Positions 45,204 through 54,953 of a stretch of 64,000 nt of DNA are shown one piece after another (the first letter of the stretch is position 1; each line of letters begins with the position of its first letter). The notes under the pieces are model-generated. The model did no database searches. It saw only the letters and a program-made list of their open reading frames with translations, and was not told where the DNA came from. The stretch is from positions 310,001-374,000 of the forward strand of contig JACJYA010000006.1 in assembly GCA_020636315.1 (NCBI GenBank), written 5' to 3'. Made by a program: the position numbers and the translations under genes. This stretch comes from Lewinellaceae bacterium. GTDB taxonomy: Bacteria; Bacteroidota; Bacteroidia; Chitinophagales; Saprospiraceae.

Positions 45204-45668
45204 TCATTTATACTGTTCCAGGATATCATCCAGCTGTCCGGCTTCAAGGCCGCGGTGCAGGTCTTCATCGACCATCAGGGCCGGCGCGTGGTCACAGGTG
45301 CCCAGGCAGACGGTAGGCAGGAGGGTGAACCGTTTGTCAGCAGTGGTCTCCCCCCAGTCTATATTCAGCTTTCGTTTCAGGTGAGCCTCCAGTTTTTCAT
45401 TCCCCATTATCCAGCAGCTGATGCTATCGCAAACCAGGATGACATGGCGGCCTACCGGGCGGCGAAAGATCAAATTGTAGAAAGTGGCCACACTGTCCAG
45501 CTCATGAGGGGACATGTCCAGGAATTCCGCAAGCTCGCGCAGGCTTTCATCGGAGATCCAGCCGCGGTATTTTTGCAACACATTCATAGCCTCCAGGCAG
45601 GCAGCCTGCCGTTTAGGCATCTTTTCTATGTGAACTTCTATTTCTTTTCTTTCTTCTTCTGTCAGCAT
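45204..45668 (-). CDS. nuoE: NADH-quinone oxidoreductase subunit E
   Basis: The 154-residue protein is thioredoxin-like, with the four N1a [2Fe-2S] ligands in CDSISC and CLGTC. An N-terminal helical part (RQAACLEAMNVLQKYRGWISDESLRELAEFLDM) is typical of NuoE. Start 45668 (MLTEEERKEIEVHIEK) avoids the overlap with nuoCD that the longer frame would cause and leaves a 22-bp gap. It works with NuoF and NuoG in the peripheral arm. Confidence 0.95.
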   Translation of the reverse strand: MLTEEERKEIEVHIEKMPKRQAACLEAMNVLQKYRGWISDESLRELAEFLDMSPHELDSVATFYNLIFRRPVGRHVILVCDSISCWIMGNEKLEAHLKRKLNIDWGETTADKRFTLLPTVCLGTCDHAPALMVDEDLHRGLEAGQLDDILEQYK

Positions 45669-45690
45669 GGTTAATGATTTTTCAGGTTGA

Positions 45691-47427
45691 TCAGCGGTCC
45701 ACATCCGCCAGTACATAATCGACGCTGCCCAGTATTGCCAGCAGGTCCGCCACCGAATATCCCCGGCTGATAAAGGGGACCATCTGAATGTGAGGAAAGG
45801 AAGGGGTGCGAATACGGGTGCGATAGGAGGTAGTATTGCCGTCGCTGATGAGGTAATAGCCGTTGGCGCCTTTTGTTGCTTCGATATTGGCGTACGCTTC
45901 CCCGGCGGGGATCACCGGCCCCCAGCTTACATTCAGGAAGTGATTGATCAGGGTTTCGATATCGTGCATGGTATTTTCTTTCAGAGGGGGCGTCGTTAGC
46001 GGGTGCCGGGATTTGTAATCCCCTTCCGGCATATTGTCGAGGCATTGCTCGACAATGCGTAGGCTTTGCCGCATTTCCTCGATGCGTACCACTGCCCGGC
46101 TGTAGCAGTCCCCGTTGTCCGCTACCGGTATTTCGAAATCGAACTGGTCGTAGGAAGAATACGGCCGCTTTTTGCGGAAATCCCACTCCATGCCGGTGGC
46201 GCGCAGGCCAGGGCCGGTGACACCCCAGTCGATGGCCTCGCCGGTATCGTACACGCCGATCCCTACTGTGCGGCCTTTGAAGATGCGGTTTTTCATGACG
46301 AGTTTGTCGTACATCCGGAGCCGTTTTGGAAAATAGTCAATAAAATTCCGGACCGGCTTTTCCCAGCCCTCCGGCAGGTCCTGGGCTACCCCTCCGATTC
46401 GGAACCAGTTGGGGTGCATGCGGGCGCCACAGATGGCCTCAATGATGTCGAAAACGCGCTCCCGGTCGGAGAACATGTAAAAGACGGGAGAGAGTTGGCC
46501 CACGTCCTGGGCAAAAGTGCCGTACCAGACCAGGTGGCTGGCAATGCGGAACAATTCGCAGAGCATCACCCGGATCACCTGCGCCCGGGGCGGCACTTCG
46601 ATGCCGGCCAGGCGCTCGACGGCCAACAGGTAGGCCAGGTTGTTCATCACACCTCCCAGGTAATCCACCCGGTCCGTGTAGGGGATGTAAGTATGCCAGG
46701 ATTGCCGTTCCCCCATCTTCTCTGCCCCCCGGTGGTGGAAGCCGATGTCGGGGACGACATTGACAATATCTTCTCCGTCCAGTTGAAGCACCAGGCGCAG
46801 TACGCCGTGAGTGCCGGGGTGCTGAGGGCCAAGGTTCAGAAACAGGAACTCGGTGTCTTCCGATTCCCGTTCCAGCCCCCAGTCTTCGGGGTTAAACTGC
46901 AGGGCTTGCTGCTCGCGGGCCTGCTTATCCTGGGGCAATTGAAAGGGCCCCATTTCGGTGGCCCGGGCGGGGTGTTCCTTGCGAAGAGGGTGGCCCTCCC
47001 AGGTTTGAGGCATCAGTATCCGGCGCAGGTGCGGGTGCCCGGCAAAACGGATGCCGAACATGTCGAAGGCTTCCCGTTCGTACCAGTTGGCATTGGGCCA
47101 GATATCGGAAATGCTGGCGGGAAGCTGTCCGTTTTCTTCCAGAGCCACCTTAAGCCGGACATCAGCATTGCGCTCGAATGAAAGCAGGTGATAAACCAGC
47201 GTGAAGGCGGCTTCATAGCCGTTGCGGTGTACTCTGGCGCGCTCATCGATAGCAAAAAGGTCGTACAGCATCGAGTAAGGACGGCTGATGTCTTCTTTGA
47301 GAAAACGAAGCACCTTTTTGATCTCCAGCGCCGGGATCCAATATGTAGGCGCCTCATCGCGGGTGGCTTGAGTGCCGATTTGCCCTTCGCCGATCAGGCC
47401 CTTGAGTTCTTTGGTCAGTTCTTCCAT
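45691..47427 (-). CDS. nuoCD: NADH-quinone oxidoreductase subunit C/D fusion
   Basis: The 578-residue fusion has an N-terminal NuoC part (~1-170), with the conserved WYEREAFDMFGIRF, LRRILMPQTWEGHPLRKEHP stretch. The NuoD part (~195-578) has NLGPQHPGTHGVLRL, GFHHRGAEKMGERQSW, DRVDYLGGVMNN and the C-terminal GSVDYVLADVDR. NuoD lines the quinone pocket with NuoB. Such fusions are known from enterobacteria and several Bacteroidota. It lies 45 bp after nuoB. Confidence 0.96.
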   Translation of the reverse strand: MEELTKELKGLIGEGQIGTQATRDEAPTYWIPALEIKKVLRFLKEDISRPYSMLYDLFAIDERARVHRNGYEAAFTLVYHLLSFERNADVRLKVALEENGQLPASISDIWPNANWYEREAFDMFGIRFAGHPHLRRILMPQTWEGHPLRKEHPARATEMGPFQLPQDKQAREQQALQFNPEDWGLERESEDTEFLFLNLGPQHPGTHGVLRLVLQLDGEDIVNVVPDIGFHHRGAEKMGERQSWHTYIPYTDRVDYLGGVMNNLAYLLAVERLAGIEVPPRAQVIRVMLCELFRIASHLVWYGTFAQDVGQLSPVFYMFSDRERVFDIIEAICGARMHPNWFRIGGVAQDLPEGWEKPVRNFIDYFPKRLRMYDKLVMKNRIFKGRTVGIGVYDTGEAIDWGVTGPGLRATGMEWDFRKKRPYSSYDQFDFEIPVADNGDCYSRAVVRIEEMRQSLRIVEQCLDNMPEGDYKSRHPLTTPPLKENTMHDIETLINHFLNVSWGPVIPAGEAYANIEATKGANGYYLISDGNTTSYRTRIRTPSFPHIQMVPFISRGYSVADLLAILGSVDYVLADVDR

Positions 47428-47472
47428 GCTGAAAATAGGTTTACCGGTTTGGTTCCGGCGGATTCAGTTCTT

Positions 47473-48162
47473 TTACTTCTTTTTCAGGTATTCTACCGAT
47501 GGCGGAAAATGGGGAGGGTTTCCTTCCGCCTGCCCGGACGGAGTGATTTTCCTCATTCTCTTTCGGCTGTCTCTCTTCAGGCCTCGCAGCGCCGGCGGTT
47601 CTGCCTTATGCAGCCCCTGGGGCCCGATTGTCCAGCTCAGCGGGCGTTTTTCCTTGCCTACCGCTTCACGCAGGAGGGTCAGCCCCTCCATGAATGCTCC
47701 GGGCTGGGGGGGGCAGCCCGGCACATAGAGGTCGACCGGCAGGAATTTGTCCACCCCCTGGACGACAGAATAGATGTCGTACATGCCTCCCGAATTGGCG
47801 CAGGAGCCCATGGAGATCACCCAGCGGGGCTCCATCATCTGCTCGTAGAGGCGCTGGATAATAGGCGCCATCTTGACAAATACGGTGCCGGCGATGACCA
47901 TCAGGTCTGCTTCCCGGGGGGTGCCCCGGATGACTTCGGCGCCGAAACGCGCTACGTCATACTTACTGGTCAGGCTTGTGGCCATTTCCACATAGCAGCA
48001 GCTCAGCCCGAAATTGAAAGGCCAGATGGAGTTCTTCCTGCCCCAGGCAACCAAATCCTGCATGGTGCTGAATAGTATGCTTTGCTGTACAATCTCTTCG
48101 TAAGAGCCGTTGCCCTGCGTCGTTTCGGCAGGGTTGTCCGGCTTGGTTATCCACCATTTCAT
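47473..48162 (-). CDS. nuoB: NADH-quinone oxidoreductase subunit B
   Basis: The 229-residue protein holds the ligands of cluster N2, the last iron-sulfur centre before quinone: the adjacent pair in GLSCCYVEM, then GSCANSGGMYD and GCPPQPGAF. The C-terminus carries an extra basic, Pro-rich tail of about 45 residues (KAEPPALRGLKRD…PSVEYLKKK) beyond the usual end of NuoB. The start at 48162 (MKWWITKPDNPAE) overlaps the nuoA stop by 4 bp (ATGA), which suggests translational coupling. Confidence 0.95.
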   Translation of the reverse strand: MKWWITKPDNPAETTQGNGSYEEIVQQSILFSTMQDLVAWGRKNSIWPFNFGLSCCYVEMATSLTSKYDVARFGAEVIRGTPREADLMVIAGTVFVKMAPIIQRLYEQMMEPRWVISMGSCANSGGMYDIYSVVQGVDKFLPVDLYVPGCPPQPGAFMEGLTLLREAVGKEKRPLSWTIGPQGLHKAEPPALRGLKRDSRKRMRKITPSGQAEGNPPHFPPSVEYLKKK

Positions 48163-48584
48163 TTTTTCTGTTTTCGTTTTTTTAAAGCCTTGAGGATCTT
48201 CCGCCCTTTCGGGCCATAGTCCAGCGCGCCGGTGCTCCATTCGTAGGCAAGAACGACCAGCAGGATGCCGACGAAGACGAGGGCGCCGATGAAACCGGGC
48301 CAGCCGGCTTCTTCATAACCGATGGCCCAGGCCACGATGAATGCGGTTTCCAGGTCGAAAATGACGAAGAACATGGCGATCAGATAAAAATCGCTGGAGA
48401 AGTGCAGGCGGGCGCTGCCGGTAGGCATTATTCCGGATTCGAATACCTCCCCGGTAGCCTTTTCGGCGTGCCGCTGGCCCAACAAATAGGACAATATGAG
48501 AATAGCGGTGACGGCCACGAGCACTATAGCTGCGTAGGCCAGAATTGGCCAGTAGGATTCATTCTGTAGAGCATTTTCCTGCAC
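48159..48584 (-). CDS. nuoA: NADH-quinone oxidoreductase subunit A
   Basis: The 141-residue protein has three membrane segments and the conserved loop FESGIMPTGSARLHFSSDFYLIAMFFVIFDLETAF. The acidic residues in FDLE are characteristic. The C-terminus is Lys-rich. It follows nuoN after 67 bp, the widest gap within the operon apart from that between nuoG and nuoH, so a second promoter here is possible. Confidence 0.94.
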   Translation of the reverse strand: MQENALQNESYWPILAYAAIVLVAVTAILILSYLLGQRHAEKATGEVFESGIMPTGSARLHFSSDFYLIAMFFVIFDLETAFIVAWAIGYEEAGWPGFIGALVFVGILLVVLAYEWSTGALDYGPKGRKILKALKKRKQKK

Positions 48585-48651
48585 AATTACTTGTTTTAAA
48601 CAGGCAAGGCTTTTTTCAATCCTTTATACCTGCGTGTTGAATCAATAGTTT

Positions 48652-50082
48652 TTATCCGGCTACCCACTGGTTGATCCACCCCATCATTGCCTGAGGGGAT
48701 ATGCCCAGCCATACCAGGGCAACCACCAGCAGGGCCAGTATCAGCCCGGCTCCGGAGAACAGGCGTAGTTTAACCGGCTTCTGCTCTTCCGCTTGTGAAA
48801 ACATGGCCACCACGATGCGCAGGTAATAGTACAACCCGATAACACTTGAGGCCACCAGGATGAACAACAGAGCCCACAGGCCTCCCTCGACGCCGGCAGC
48901 AGCGATGTAGAACTTGCCCATGAAGCCTGCTGTCAGCGGGATGCCGGCAAGCGACAGCAACATGGCGGTGAATGCTGCTGCTGCCCAGGGCCTGCGCCAG
49001 AATAATGCCCGGTAATCCGATACCCGTTCTGCCTCTTCCTCTCCGGATGACAGGTGCGCCACTATCCCGAAAGCCCCCAGAATAGTAACAAAGTAAGCTA
49101 CCAGGTAAAAGGTGGCGGCTCCGGCGCCCATCTTCCCTCCCGCCAGGAAGGCGACAGCCAGGTAACCCAGGTGCGCGATAGAGCTGTAGGCCAGGATGCG
49201 TTTCACGTTGTCCTGCAACAGCGCCAGCAGGTTGCCGCCCAGCATGGACGCCGCCGCAAAGAGGGCGAAAAGCAGCGTAAGAGACGGAAACTGATAGCCA
49301 CCGGCCTCGTTGTAAAAACGCAGAAGCAGAGCGACTACTCCCCCTTTTGACACAGTCGCGACCAAAGCGCTCACCGGCGCCGGTGCGCCCTCATATACGT
49401 CGGCGGCCCACATGTGGAACGGTACCAGCGCCAGCTTGAACCCGATGCCGACGATGATCAACCCGAATCCGGCGATGGCGAGGGGAGAAAGGGCTCCGGC
49501 CTGCGCCAGGTGAACTCCGATATCGGAAAAGCCCAGCACTCCCGTTTCGAAATAAACAAGGGCCATTCCGAAGAGCAGGAAAGCGGCGGAGGCTGCCGCC
49601 AGGATCAGATACTTCACACCGGCTTCCACGGAACGATCCCGCGACTTTACCAGATAACCGATCAAGGCGTATAGGCTGGCGCTCAACAACTCCAGCCCGA
49701 GAAAGAACGAAGCGAAATGGCGCGACGCCGCCAGGATAACCGCCCCCAGGACTGCCAGCAGGATGAGGACATAGTATTCTTCCATCTGCTCACGAAGCGG
49801 TTGAAGGTAGGGGTAAGACAGCAGCACCACCACCAGTCCCGCCGCACTTAGCAGGGCGGAATAGAAGAGGCTGAAACCGTCGATGGCCAGCAGGCCACCT
49901 ACCGCCTGGGGCATTGTGCCCGACGGAAAAAGAGAAGTGGCAAAAGCCCCGGCCAACGCCAGCCCGGCCAGCCAGCACGCCAGCCGGTGGTTGCGCCGCG
50001 CGGCGATCAGCACCAACAGCAATACGGAAGCAGCTGCGATGATCAGCAGCGGTAATATGTTTCGAAAGTCCTGTATTGTCAT
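48652..50082 (-). CDS. nuoN: NADH-quinone oxidoreductase subunit N
   Basis: The 476-residue protein has about 14 hydrophobic segments and the antiporter-like core: a LLSASLYALIGYLVKSRDRSVEAGVKYLILA stretch (Glu/Lys of the proton path), MWAADVYEGAPAPVSALVATVSKG and NVKRILAYSSIAHLGYL. It is one of three proton-pumping Mrp-like subunits of the membrane arm. It lies 10 bp after nuoM. Confidence 0.95.
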   Translation of the reverse strand: MTIQDFRNILPLLIIAAASVLLLVLIAARRNHRLACWLAGLALAGAFATSLFPSGTMPQAVGGLLAIDGFSLFYSALLSAAGLVVVLLSYPYLQPLREQMEEYYVLILLAVLGAVILAASRHFASFFLGLELLSASLYALIGYLVKSRDRSVEAGVKYLILAAASAAFLLFGMALVYFETGVLGFSDIGVHLAQAGALSPLAIAGFGLIIVGIGFKLALVPFHMWAADVYEGAPAPVSALVATVSKGGVVALLLRFYNEAGGYQFPSLTLLFALFAAASMLGGNLLALLQDNVKRILAYSSIAHLGYLAVAFLAGGKMGAGAATFYLVAYFVTILGAFGIVAHLSSGEEEAERVSDYRALFWRRPWAAAAFTAMLLSLAGIPLTAGFMGKFYIAAAGVEGGLWALLFILVASSVIGLYYYLRIVVAMFSQAEEQKPVKLRLFSGAGLILALLVVALVWLGISPQAMMGWINQWVAG

Positions 50083-50092
50083 GAGCTTTCTG

Positions 50093-51655
50093 TTAGTCTA
50101 ACTTTGTGGTTTTCGTTGTGTTTTCGTGTTCCGGGAGCAGTAAGCCTTGTTCCTCGTCCATTTCTGGCGGCCCTGTTTCCGTTGAGGCCGGGGCCAGGAT
50201 AGTCCGTATGGGCCCATCGGCACTGTTCAGTATCGGCCCGGGGTAGAGCCCCAACCAGAAGATCAACCCCACCATGGACCCCATCACCAGCCATTCCCTG
50301 ACGTTCAGCCGGGGCAGGGTTGCCTTTTCCGGAGGAGGGCCATGGAGGGCCCGCTGTACCATCCAGAGGGCATAGGCGGAGGAGAAGATCAGCCCCAGGG
50401 CTGCCACGGCAGCCCACAGAGGAGCAGCCTGCCAGGCTCCGAGCAGGGCGAGAAATTCAGCGACAAAATTGCCGAGCCCCGGCAAGCCCAGCGATGCCAT
50501 GGCAAACAGCAGGGCCACCGCTCCCATACCCGGCATGGCCTTCCAGAGCCCTCCCATTTGGCTGATGTCGCGGGTGTGGAGGCGTTCCTGAATGTAACCG
50601 GTGATGATGAACAGTGCGCTTGTGCTGATACCGTGAGCGAGCAACTGCATTACAACTCCCTGGTAGGCGATCACGTTGAATGCAAAGGCCCCGAGCAGGA
50701 CGAACCCCATGTGGCTTACACTGGTATAAGCAACCAGCCGCTTGAGGTTGTTTTGGGCAAAAGCCAGCTTGGCGCCGTATATTATGCTGATAGCTCCCAG
50801 GGCCATCGCTACCGGGGCAAATTGCCGGGCAGCTTCCGGAAACAGAGGGATGGCAAAGCGCAGGATGCCATAGGCGCCGGTTTTCAGCAGCAACCCGGCA
50901 AGGACAACGCTGCCCGCTGTCGGCGCCTGGGTGTGCGCATCGGGCAGCCACGAATGGAAGGGCACAGCCGGTAACTTAACCAGAAAGGCGGCCAGAAAGC
51001 CGAGCATCAGCCAGGTTGCGGCCGTGCCCGAAAGCTCCGTCCCCAGCAATTCCGAATAGTCGAAAGTATAGCTCCCGGTATTTTGCCCGTGGATGAAATA
51101 CAGGGCCAGAATGGCCAAAAACATCAACAGGCCGGACGCCTGGGTGAACAGGAAGAATTTGAAAGCGGCATATACCCGGTTCTCGTGCCCCCAGATGCCG
51201 ATCAGGAAATACATCGGTACGAGCATTACCTCCCAGAAGAAATAAAAGAGGAACAGGTCGAGGGCCATGAACACCCCGGTGATACCGGCAAGTATCCACA
51301 GGAGGTTGAAATAATAAAAGCCCACCTGCTCCCGGATCTGAGTCCAGGAAACCAGCGCCGCAAGAGCACCGACGAAAAAGGTAAGCCCCAGCAACAGCAG
51401 ACTAAGGCCGTCAATAGCAAGGTGGAAATGAACGCCGAAGGAGGGTATCCACGGCGTGTTGAATTCAGCCAGCCACAATCCCGGTTTTCCGGCTTCCCCG
51501 GCCGGAGCGGATGCCGCAAAGGCGAGAAGCAGGATCAGGTTGGCGGAGGAAGCGGCCAGTGCAATCCACCGGGGCAATTCCCGGTTCCATCGGCTGGCTA
51601 CCCAGGCCAGCAGTCCGCCTCCTATTAGTATTGCTAAAAACCAAACCAGGATCAT
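50093..51655 (-). CDS. nuoM: NADH-quinone oxidoreductase subunit M
   Basis: The 520-residue protein has the antiporter-like core with FYFFWEVMLVPMYFLIGIWG, FHSWLPDAHTQAPTAGSVVLAG and NNLKRLVAYTSVSHMGFV, flanked by about 14 membrane segments. A hydrophilic, acidic tail (PEMDEEQGLLLPEHE) ends the protein. Its start overlaps the nuoL stop by 4 bp (51652-51655). Confidence 0.95.
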   Translation of the reverse strand: MILVWFLAILIGGGLLAWVASRWNRELPRWIALAASSANLILLLAFAASAPAGEAGKPGLWLAEFNTPWIPSFGVHFHLAIDGLSLLLLGLTFFVGALAALVSWTQIREQVGFYYFNLLWILAGITGVFMALDLFLFYFFWEVMLVPMYFLIGIWGHENRVYAAFKFFLFTQASGLLMFLAILALYFIHGQNTGSYTFDYSELLGTELSGTAATWLMLGFLAAFLVKLPAVPFHSWLPDAHTQAPTAGSVVLAGLLLKTGAYGILRFAIPLFPEAARQFAPVAMALGAISIIYGAKLAFAQNNLKRLVAYTSVSHMGFVLLGAFAFNVIAYQGVVMQLLAHGISTSALFIITGYIQERLHTRDISQMGGLWKAMPGMGAVALLFAMASLGLPGLGNFVAEFLALLGAWQAAPLWAAVAALGLIFSSAYALWMVQRALHGPPPEKATLPRLNVREWLVMGSMVGLIFWLGLYPGPILNSADGPIRTILAPASTETGPPEMDEEQGLLLPEHENTTKTTKLD

Positions 51656-53538
51656 GACAATGCTATTATGGTGATAATGATTACAGCACCCAAACCAATG
51701 CCAAAGGCATACCAGCGCAACCTACCGGATTGGGTTCGGCTCAGTAAGGGGTATAATCCCCGATTGGCCCGGGCAATTGTGGTATAGAAATAGTCAATAA
51801 AATCGCGGCGGTTGACGGCAGAAAGCCATTCAAAAGGCCGAACGAACAACTGGTCGTACAGCCAGTTGAAACCCCAGCCATGGAACCACAAGCGGTGCAG
51901 GCCGGCAAAGGAACGTTTTGTGGCGGTGGCCAGCTCCGGCCTGCGCAAGTAGAAAAGATAGCCCAGGAACAACCCGCCCAGCACCAGTACCGAGGCTGCC
52001 AGTTGGAACGTGAATTCACCGGCGCCCAGCCCTTCTTTAATGGCAACGGACGGCAGCGAGTGGCTCAGCCAGCCGGAGAAAAGCTGTACTTCGCCCATAT
52101 TATGCGGCAACTCAATGAACCCGCTTCCAAGAGCCAATACGGCCAGCACGACCAGTGGAATGGTGATCAGCACGCCCGGTTTCCTGTCGGGTTCCCGTTT
52201 CGCTTCACCGAAAAAGGTGAGGATCACCATGCGCGCAGTATAGGCGGCAGTGATCAGCGCGCCGAGCGCTCCGGCGGCCCAGAGCCAGGGGCTTCCGTTT
52301 TCACCTGCCCACGCGTACCACAGGATCTGGTCCTTGCTGTAGAAACCGGCCGTGACGAGGGGAAGCGCCGCCAAAGAGGCCGCTCCCGCGGTGAAAGTCC
52401 AGAAGGTGACAGGCATCTTTTTTCGCAATCCTCCCATTTTAAACATATCGTGTTCGTCCTGCATCGCCATGATCACCGCTCCGGCGCCCAGGAATAACAG
52501 GGCTTTGAAGAAGGCATGGGTGAAAAAGTGGAAAATGGCCGCCGACCAGGCGCCCAGTCCCAGGGCCAGGAACATGTACCCGATCTGGCTGATCGTGGAA
52601 TAGGCCAGAACGCGTTTTATATCCGACTGGGTAAGGGCGCTGAATCCCGACAGCAGAAGGGTCGCCGCCCCGATGGCAGCGATCAGCGCCATCACTGCCG
52701 GCGCCAGCTCAAAGATGGCATGCATTCGGGCGATCAGATAGACGCCGGCGGTAACCATAGTAGCGGCGTGGATCAGCGCGCTGACCGGCGTGGGGCCGGC
52801 CATGGCATCGGGAAGCCAGGTTTGTAGTGGTAGCTGTGCCGATTTACCGAGGGCGCCGCCCAGCAGCAGGAGCGCTGCCAGAGTCGCCCGCTGGCCACCC
52901 GGGCTCCAGGTTTGCGGAGCGGCTATGGTAATTGCCGGTATGTCAAGTGTGCCGAAAGAGGTGAAGAGCAGGAACAGCCCCAGGGCCATGGCTGTATCGC
53001 CAACTCTGGTAATGATGAATGCTTTGCGAGCGGCATAGCCATTGGAAGGGTCCTGATACCAGAAGCCGATCAGCAGGTAACTGCCCAGGCCGACGCCTTC
53101 CCAGCCCAGGTACAACAGGATCAGGGAGTCAGCCAATACCAGAATGAGCATGGCCCCCACAAAGAGGTTCATGTAGGCAAAGAACCGCCGGTAACCTTCG
53201 TCTTCCTCCATAAATTCTACGGAATACAGATGTATGAGGAAACCCACCACTGTTACCACCAGCACGAAAATCAGGGAGAGTGGGTCGAGGTGCAGAGCAA
53301 TGGGAGAGGCAAACTCTCCTGCTTCTATCCAGCTCCAAAGACTTTGCCGGAATACATATCCCGCAGGAGGCGCCGAAAAGAACTGAATGCCCACCAGGAT
53401 AGCCAGTAGTGCCGACAGGCCTATGCTCCCGGCGCCTACCCATGCTATAGCCTTTCTGCTGAACAGCCCTCCCATAACGGACAGAAGAAAGAATCCGGCT
53501 AAAGGGATCGCGGGTATGAGCCATAAAATTTCCAACAT
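51652..53538 (-). CDS. nuoL: NADH-quinone oxidoreductase subunit L
   Basis: The 628-residue protein has the antiporter core (FFAYMNLFVGAMLILVLADS, LGWEGVGLGSYLLIGFWY, LPLQTWLPDAMAGPTPVSALIHAATMVTAG, SDIKRVLAYSTISQIGYM) and the C-terminal extension that forms the lateral helix and last membrane segment. It is the distal proton pump. It lies 34 bp after nuoK. Confidence 0.96.
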   Translation of the reverse strand: MLEILWLIPAIPLAGFFLLSVMGGLFSRKAIAWVGAGSIGLSALLAILVGIQFFSAPPAGYVFRQSLWSWIEAGEFASPIALHLDPLSLIFVLVVTVVGFLIHLYSVEFMEEDEGYRRFFAYMNLFVGAMLILVLADSLILLYLGWEGVGLGSYLLIGFWYQDPSNGYAARKAFIITRVGDTAMALGLFLLFTSFGTLDIPAITIAAPQTWSPGGQRATLAALLLLGGALGKSAQLPLQTWLPDAMAGPTPVSALIHAATMVTAGVYLIARMHAIFELAPAVMALIAAIGAATLLLSGFSALTQSDIKRVLAYSTISQIGYMFLALGLGAWSAAIFHFFTHAFFKALLFLGAGAVIMAMQDEHDMFKMGGLRKKMPVTFWTFTAGAASLAALPLVTAGFYSKDQILWYAWAGENGSPWLWAAGALGALITAAYTARMVILTFFGEAKREPDRKPGVLITIPLVVLAVLALGSGFIELPHNMGEVQLFSGWLSHSLPSVAIKEGLGAGEFTFQLAASVLVLGGLFLGYLFYLRRPELATATKRSFAGLHRLWFHGWGFNWLYDQLFVRPFEWLSAVNRRDFIDYFYTTIARANRGLYPLLSRTQSGRLRWYAFGIGLGAVIIITIIALS

Positions 53539-53572
53539 GGTGTATCTGGTTTTCCTCTTTGAATTTGATTTT

Positions 53573-53881
53573 TCAGCCGTTCATTCGGTTGATCTCATCG
53601 GTGTCGAGCGTTTTGTATTTCTGAAAGATCTTCAGGATCAGCGCCAGGCCAACGGAAACCTCAGCGGCAGCCATGGCCAGAATGAAAATGAACATGGCCT
53701 GGCCGTCGGCACTTCCCCATCGGGCGCCGCCCAGGATGAAGGCCAGGCCGGCTGCGTTGAGCATGATCTCCACAGATAAAAGCATGAAGATGATGTTGCG
53801 CCGGATCAGCAGGCCAGCCAGCCCCAGGCAGAACAGCACTGCGGCCAGCAGCATACCTTGTTCTATGAATGTCGGTGTCAT
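53573..53881 (-). CDS. nuoK: NADH-quinone oxidoreductase subunit K
   Basis: The 102-residue protein has three membrane segments with the conserved Glu in MLLSVEIMLNAAGLAF and a second in AAAEVSVGLALIL. The much longer open frame at this place is an artefact of the overlap with nuoJ. The start is fixed by homology (MTPTFIEQGMLLAAV) and by a 4-bp ATGA overlap with the nuoJ stop. Confidence 0.95.
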   Translation of the reverse strand: MTPTFIEQGMLLAAVLFCLGLAGLLIRRNIIFMLLSVEIMLNAAGLAFILGGARWGSADGQAMFIFILAMAAAEVSVGLALILKIFQKYKTLDTDEINRMNG

Positions 53882-54408
53882 TGTTCCTCTTCTTTCAGAT
53901 AGCGATGCAATTGTTTTTTCTCCCGCCGGCCGATGTGATAGGCGCCTACCAGCCCGGCCATCAGCAGAAAGGCGGCCATTTCCACGCCCAGGAGGTAAGG
54001 GCCGAACAACAGGGCGCCTACCTCTGCCGGCAATACGGGTTCGAACTCGCTCCAGGCCCCGCCCCGCCGGATGGCGATCAGATAGGCCAGTTCGGCAAAA
54101 AGTACCAGGGTAAGAATAGCTGGCAGCACCCATATCCGCGGGCTCAGAAGCCGGCGTTCCCATTCCATGGCCTGCTTGCCCAGATTGAGCATCATGATGG
54201 CGAAAACAAACAACACCATGATGGCGCCGGCGTAGATGATGACCTCCAGTGCTGCGGCAAAAGGGGCGCCTATAACGAAAAACAGAATGGCCAGCGCCAG
54301 AAGCGAAACGATCAGGAAAAGCAGGGCATGCACAGCGTGCAAGCGGGTGATGGCCAGCGCCGTGGCAGTGATGGCGATCAGGGAGGATAGGTAAAAAACA
54401 GCTTCCAT
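53878..54408 (-). CDS. nuoJ: NADH-quinone oxidoreductase subunit J
   Basis: The 176-residue protein has five membrane segments and the conserved HALLFLIVSLLALAILFFVIGAPFAAALEVIIYAGAIMVLFVFAIMML region. Its third helix in other complexes carries the pi-bulge involved in coupling. It starts 2 bp after the nuoI stop and ends overlapping nuoK. Confidence 0.95.
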   Translation of the reverse strand: MEAVFYLSSLIAITATALAITRLHAVHALLFLIVSLLALAILFFVIGAPFAAALEVIIYAGAIMVLFVFAIMMLNLGKQAMEWERRLLSPRIWVLPAILTLVLFAELAYLIAIRRGGAWSEFEPVLPAEVGALLFGPYLLGVEMAAFLLMAGLVGAYHIGRREKKQLHRYLKEEEQ

Positions 54409-54410
54409 GG

Positions 54411-54926
54411 TTAAGGCAGTAAATTTTTGATATCGATGGGCGGGTCTTCCCGTTCTGATTCTCCCTTGTCTTTACTTCCGATGGCCATCCCGGATACATG
54501 CCAGTAGCTGTATCCGTGGTATTTCCCCTCGCCGTCGATCAGCAGGTCCTCCTTTTCGTACACCAGGTTTTGCCGTTGATACTCGCTCATCTCGAAATCC
54601 GGAATCAGCTGAATGGCGTAGGTCGGGCATGCTTCTTCACAGAACCCGCAAAAAATGCAGCGGGAAAAATTGATCCGGAAAAACTCCGGATAACGGCGGC
54701 CATGCTCGTCTTCCGTGGCCTGAAGGGCAATACAGTCAACCGGGCAGGCCACCGCACATAGGTAGCAGCCCACACAGCGCTCCCCACCGTCAGGATCCCG
54801 GGAAAGAACAATGCGGCCCCGGTACCGGGGAGGCAGTTTGAATGGCTCATCCGGGTATTCGACAGTGATTTTCTTCCCGAAGAGGCGGGAAAAGACAGTC
54901 CATATTGATCGGAGGATACTCCACAT
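54411..54926 (-). CDS. nuoI: NADH-quinone oxidoreductase subunit I
   Basis: The 171-residue protein has two ferredoxin-type [4Fe-4S] motifs, CVGCYLCAVACPVDC and CIFCGFCEEACPTYA, that hold clusters N6a and N6b between NuoG and NuoB. An amphipathic N-terminal segment probably lies against the membrane. It lies 27 bp after nuoH. Confidence 0.96.
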   Translation of the reverse strand: MWSILRSIWTVFSRLFGKKITVEYPDEPFKLPPRYRGRIVLSRDPDGGERCVGCYLCAVACPVDCIALQATEDEHGRRYPEFFRINFSRCIFCGFCEEACPTYAIQLIPDFEMSEYQRQNLVYEKEDLLIDGEGKYHGYSYWHVSGMAIGSKDKGESEREDPPIDIKNLLP

Positions 54927-54953
54927 GATTTTCGGTTTTGAATTGAGCAGTTA

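Noticed and set aside
53882..54499. Long N-terminal extension of the nuoK frame
   Set aside because: It is antisense-free but out of phase within nuoJ and nuoI, Pro/Arg/His-rich and unlike any protein; NuoK is a 100-residue family.
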